Shown here piece by piece: positions 63,570-64,000 of a stretch of DNA of 64,000 nucleotides. A model generated the notes under the pieces. The model made no database searches, was not told where the DNA came from, and saw only the letters and a list, made by a program, of their open reading frames with translations. Source of the DNA: Ariolimax columbianus (Eukaryota; Mollusca; Gastropoda; Stylommatophora; Arionidae); assembly GCA_036924085.1 (NCBI GenBank), contig JAVGWX010000007.1, positions 104,539,428-104,603,427 on the forward strand, in the 5' to 3' direction. Both the position numbers and the translations under genes were made by a program. Each line of letters begins with the position of its first letter. Position 1 is the first letter of the stretch.

Positions 63570-64000
63570 GAAGAGCTCCTTTTCGCAATCACTTTCACGA
63601 GACGAGATACTTCGGTTGTAGAAGGGCTACTATTCCTCCAGCAGACGAGAGACTTCGGTTGTAGAAGGACCACTATTTCTCCAGCAGAGACATAGATCGT
63701 AGAAGGGCTACTATTCCTCCAGCAGAGACATTGATCGTAGAAGGGCTACTATTCCTCAAGCAGACGAGAGACTTCGGTCGTAGAAGGGCCACTATTTCTC
63801 CAGCAGAGACATAGATCGTAGAAGGGCTACTATTCCTCCAGCAGAGACATTTATCGTAGAAGGGCTACTATTCCTCAAGCAGACGAGAGACTTCGGTCGT
63901 AGAAGGGCCACTAATTCTCCAGCAGAGAAGAGACATAGATCGTTGAAGGGCCACTATTCCTCCAGCAGACTAGAGACATAGATCATAGAAGGGCTACTAT
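63570..64000. repeat. Minisatellite with two alternating unit types, open at the right edge
   Basis: One unit contains GACGAGAGACTTCGGT(T/C)G, the other GAGACATAGATCG; both share TAGAAGGGCTACTATTCCTC and CAGCAGA. They alternate in an irregular higher-order pattern and continue beyond 64000. Confidence 0.9.

Overview
This is nuclear DNA of an invertebrate animal. The evidence is interrupted, spliceable host exons, APE-type non-LTR retrotransposons of several clades, mariner transposons, a tRNA-derived SINE, solo-LTR-like insertions and very many minisatellites. There is no bacterial gene organisation. The mix would fit a lophotrochozoan such as a mollusc, but this is an inference from the general character of the repeats and no species can be named.

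Host genes are sparse. On the minus strand, three exons join in perfect reading phase into the kinase C-lobe and start of the tail of a MOK-like (RCK family, CMGC) protein kinase: 62614-62715, 59666-59839 and 51886-52114. A possible terminal exon at 24077-24154 is phase-compatible, and the 5' exons lie beyond the right edge. On the plus strand, 13212-13352 is the terminal exon of a cytochrome c oxidase subunit 7A-type protein, with a polyadenylation signal at 13519-13524. No other exon of that gene was found.

Almost everything else is mobile or repetitive. From the left: a partial LINE (1-415); a CR1-like copy carrying a SINE-like insertion (1480-2690); an RTE-like LINE on the minus strand (3360-9765) that contains both a 5'-truncated I-like LINE (3548-5469) and a solo-LTR-like element (6870-8705); a mariner (10211-11255); another LINE (11335-12500); a CR1-like copy (13829-16860) split by a solo LTR; several LINE scraps and a SINE (17440-20600); and a 50-bp minisatellite with 76 full units (24941-28768). 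The centre holds a complete, intact I-like retrotransposon (30498-34903; 1302-residue ORF; 14-bp target duplication) inside a CR1-like copy. Then come further CR1-like pieces, SINEs, a degraded I-like copy (39060-47099) containing a 4.9-kb RTE-like LINE (40058-44969), and another I-like copy (47105-49265). The right end is the MOK gene, with introns full of minisatellites, an LTR-like element, a second mariner and a LINE.

Three themes stand out. The insertions are nested and can be ordered in time by their target duplications. Several minisatellites are expansions of LINE reverse-transcriptase coding sequence. The body of the tRNA-SINE resembles the 5' leader of the I-like LINE. All family names are from motif recognition by eye, without database searches.
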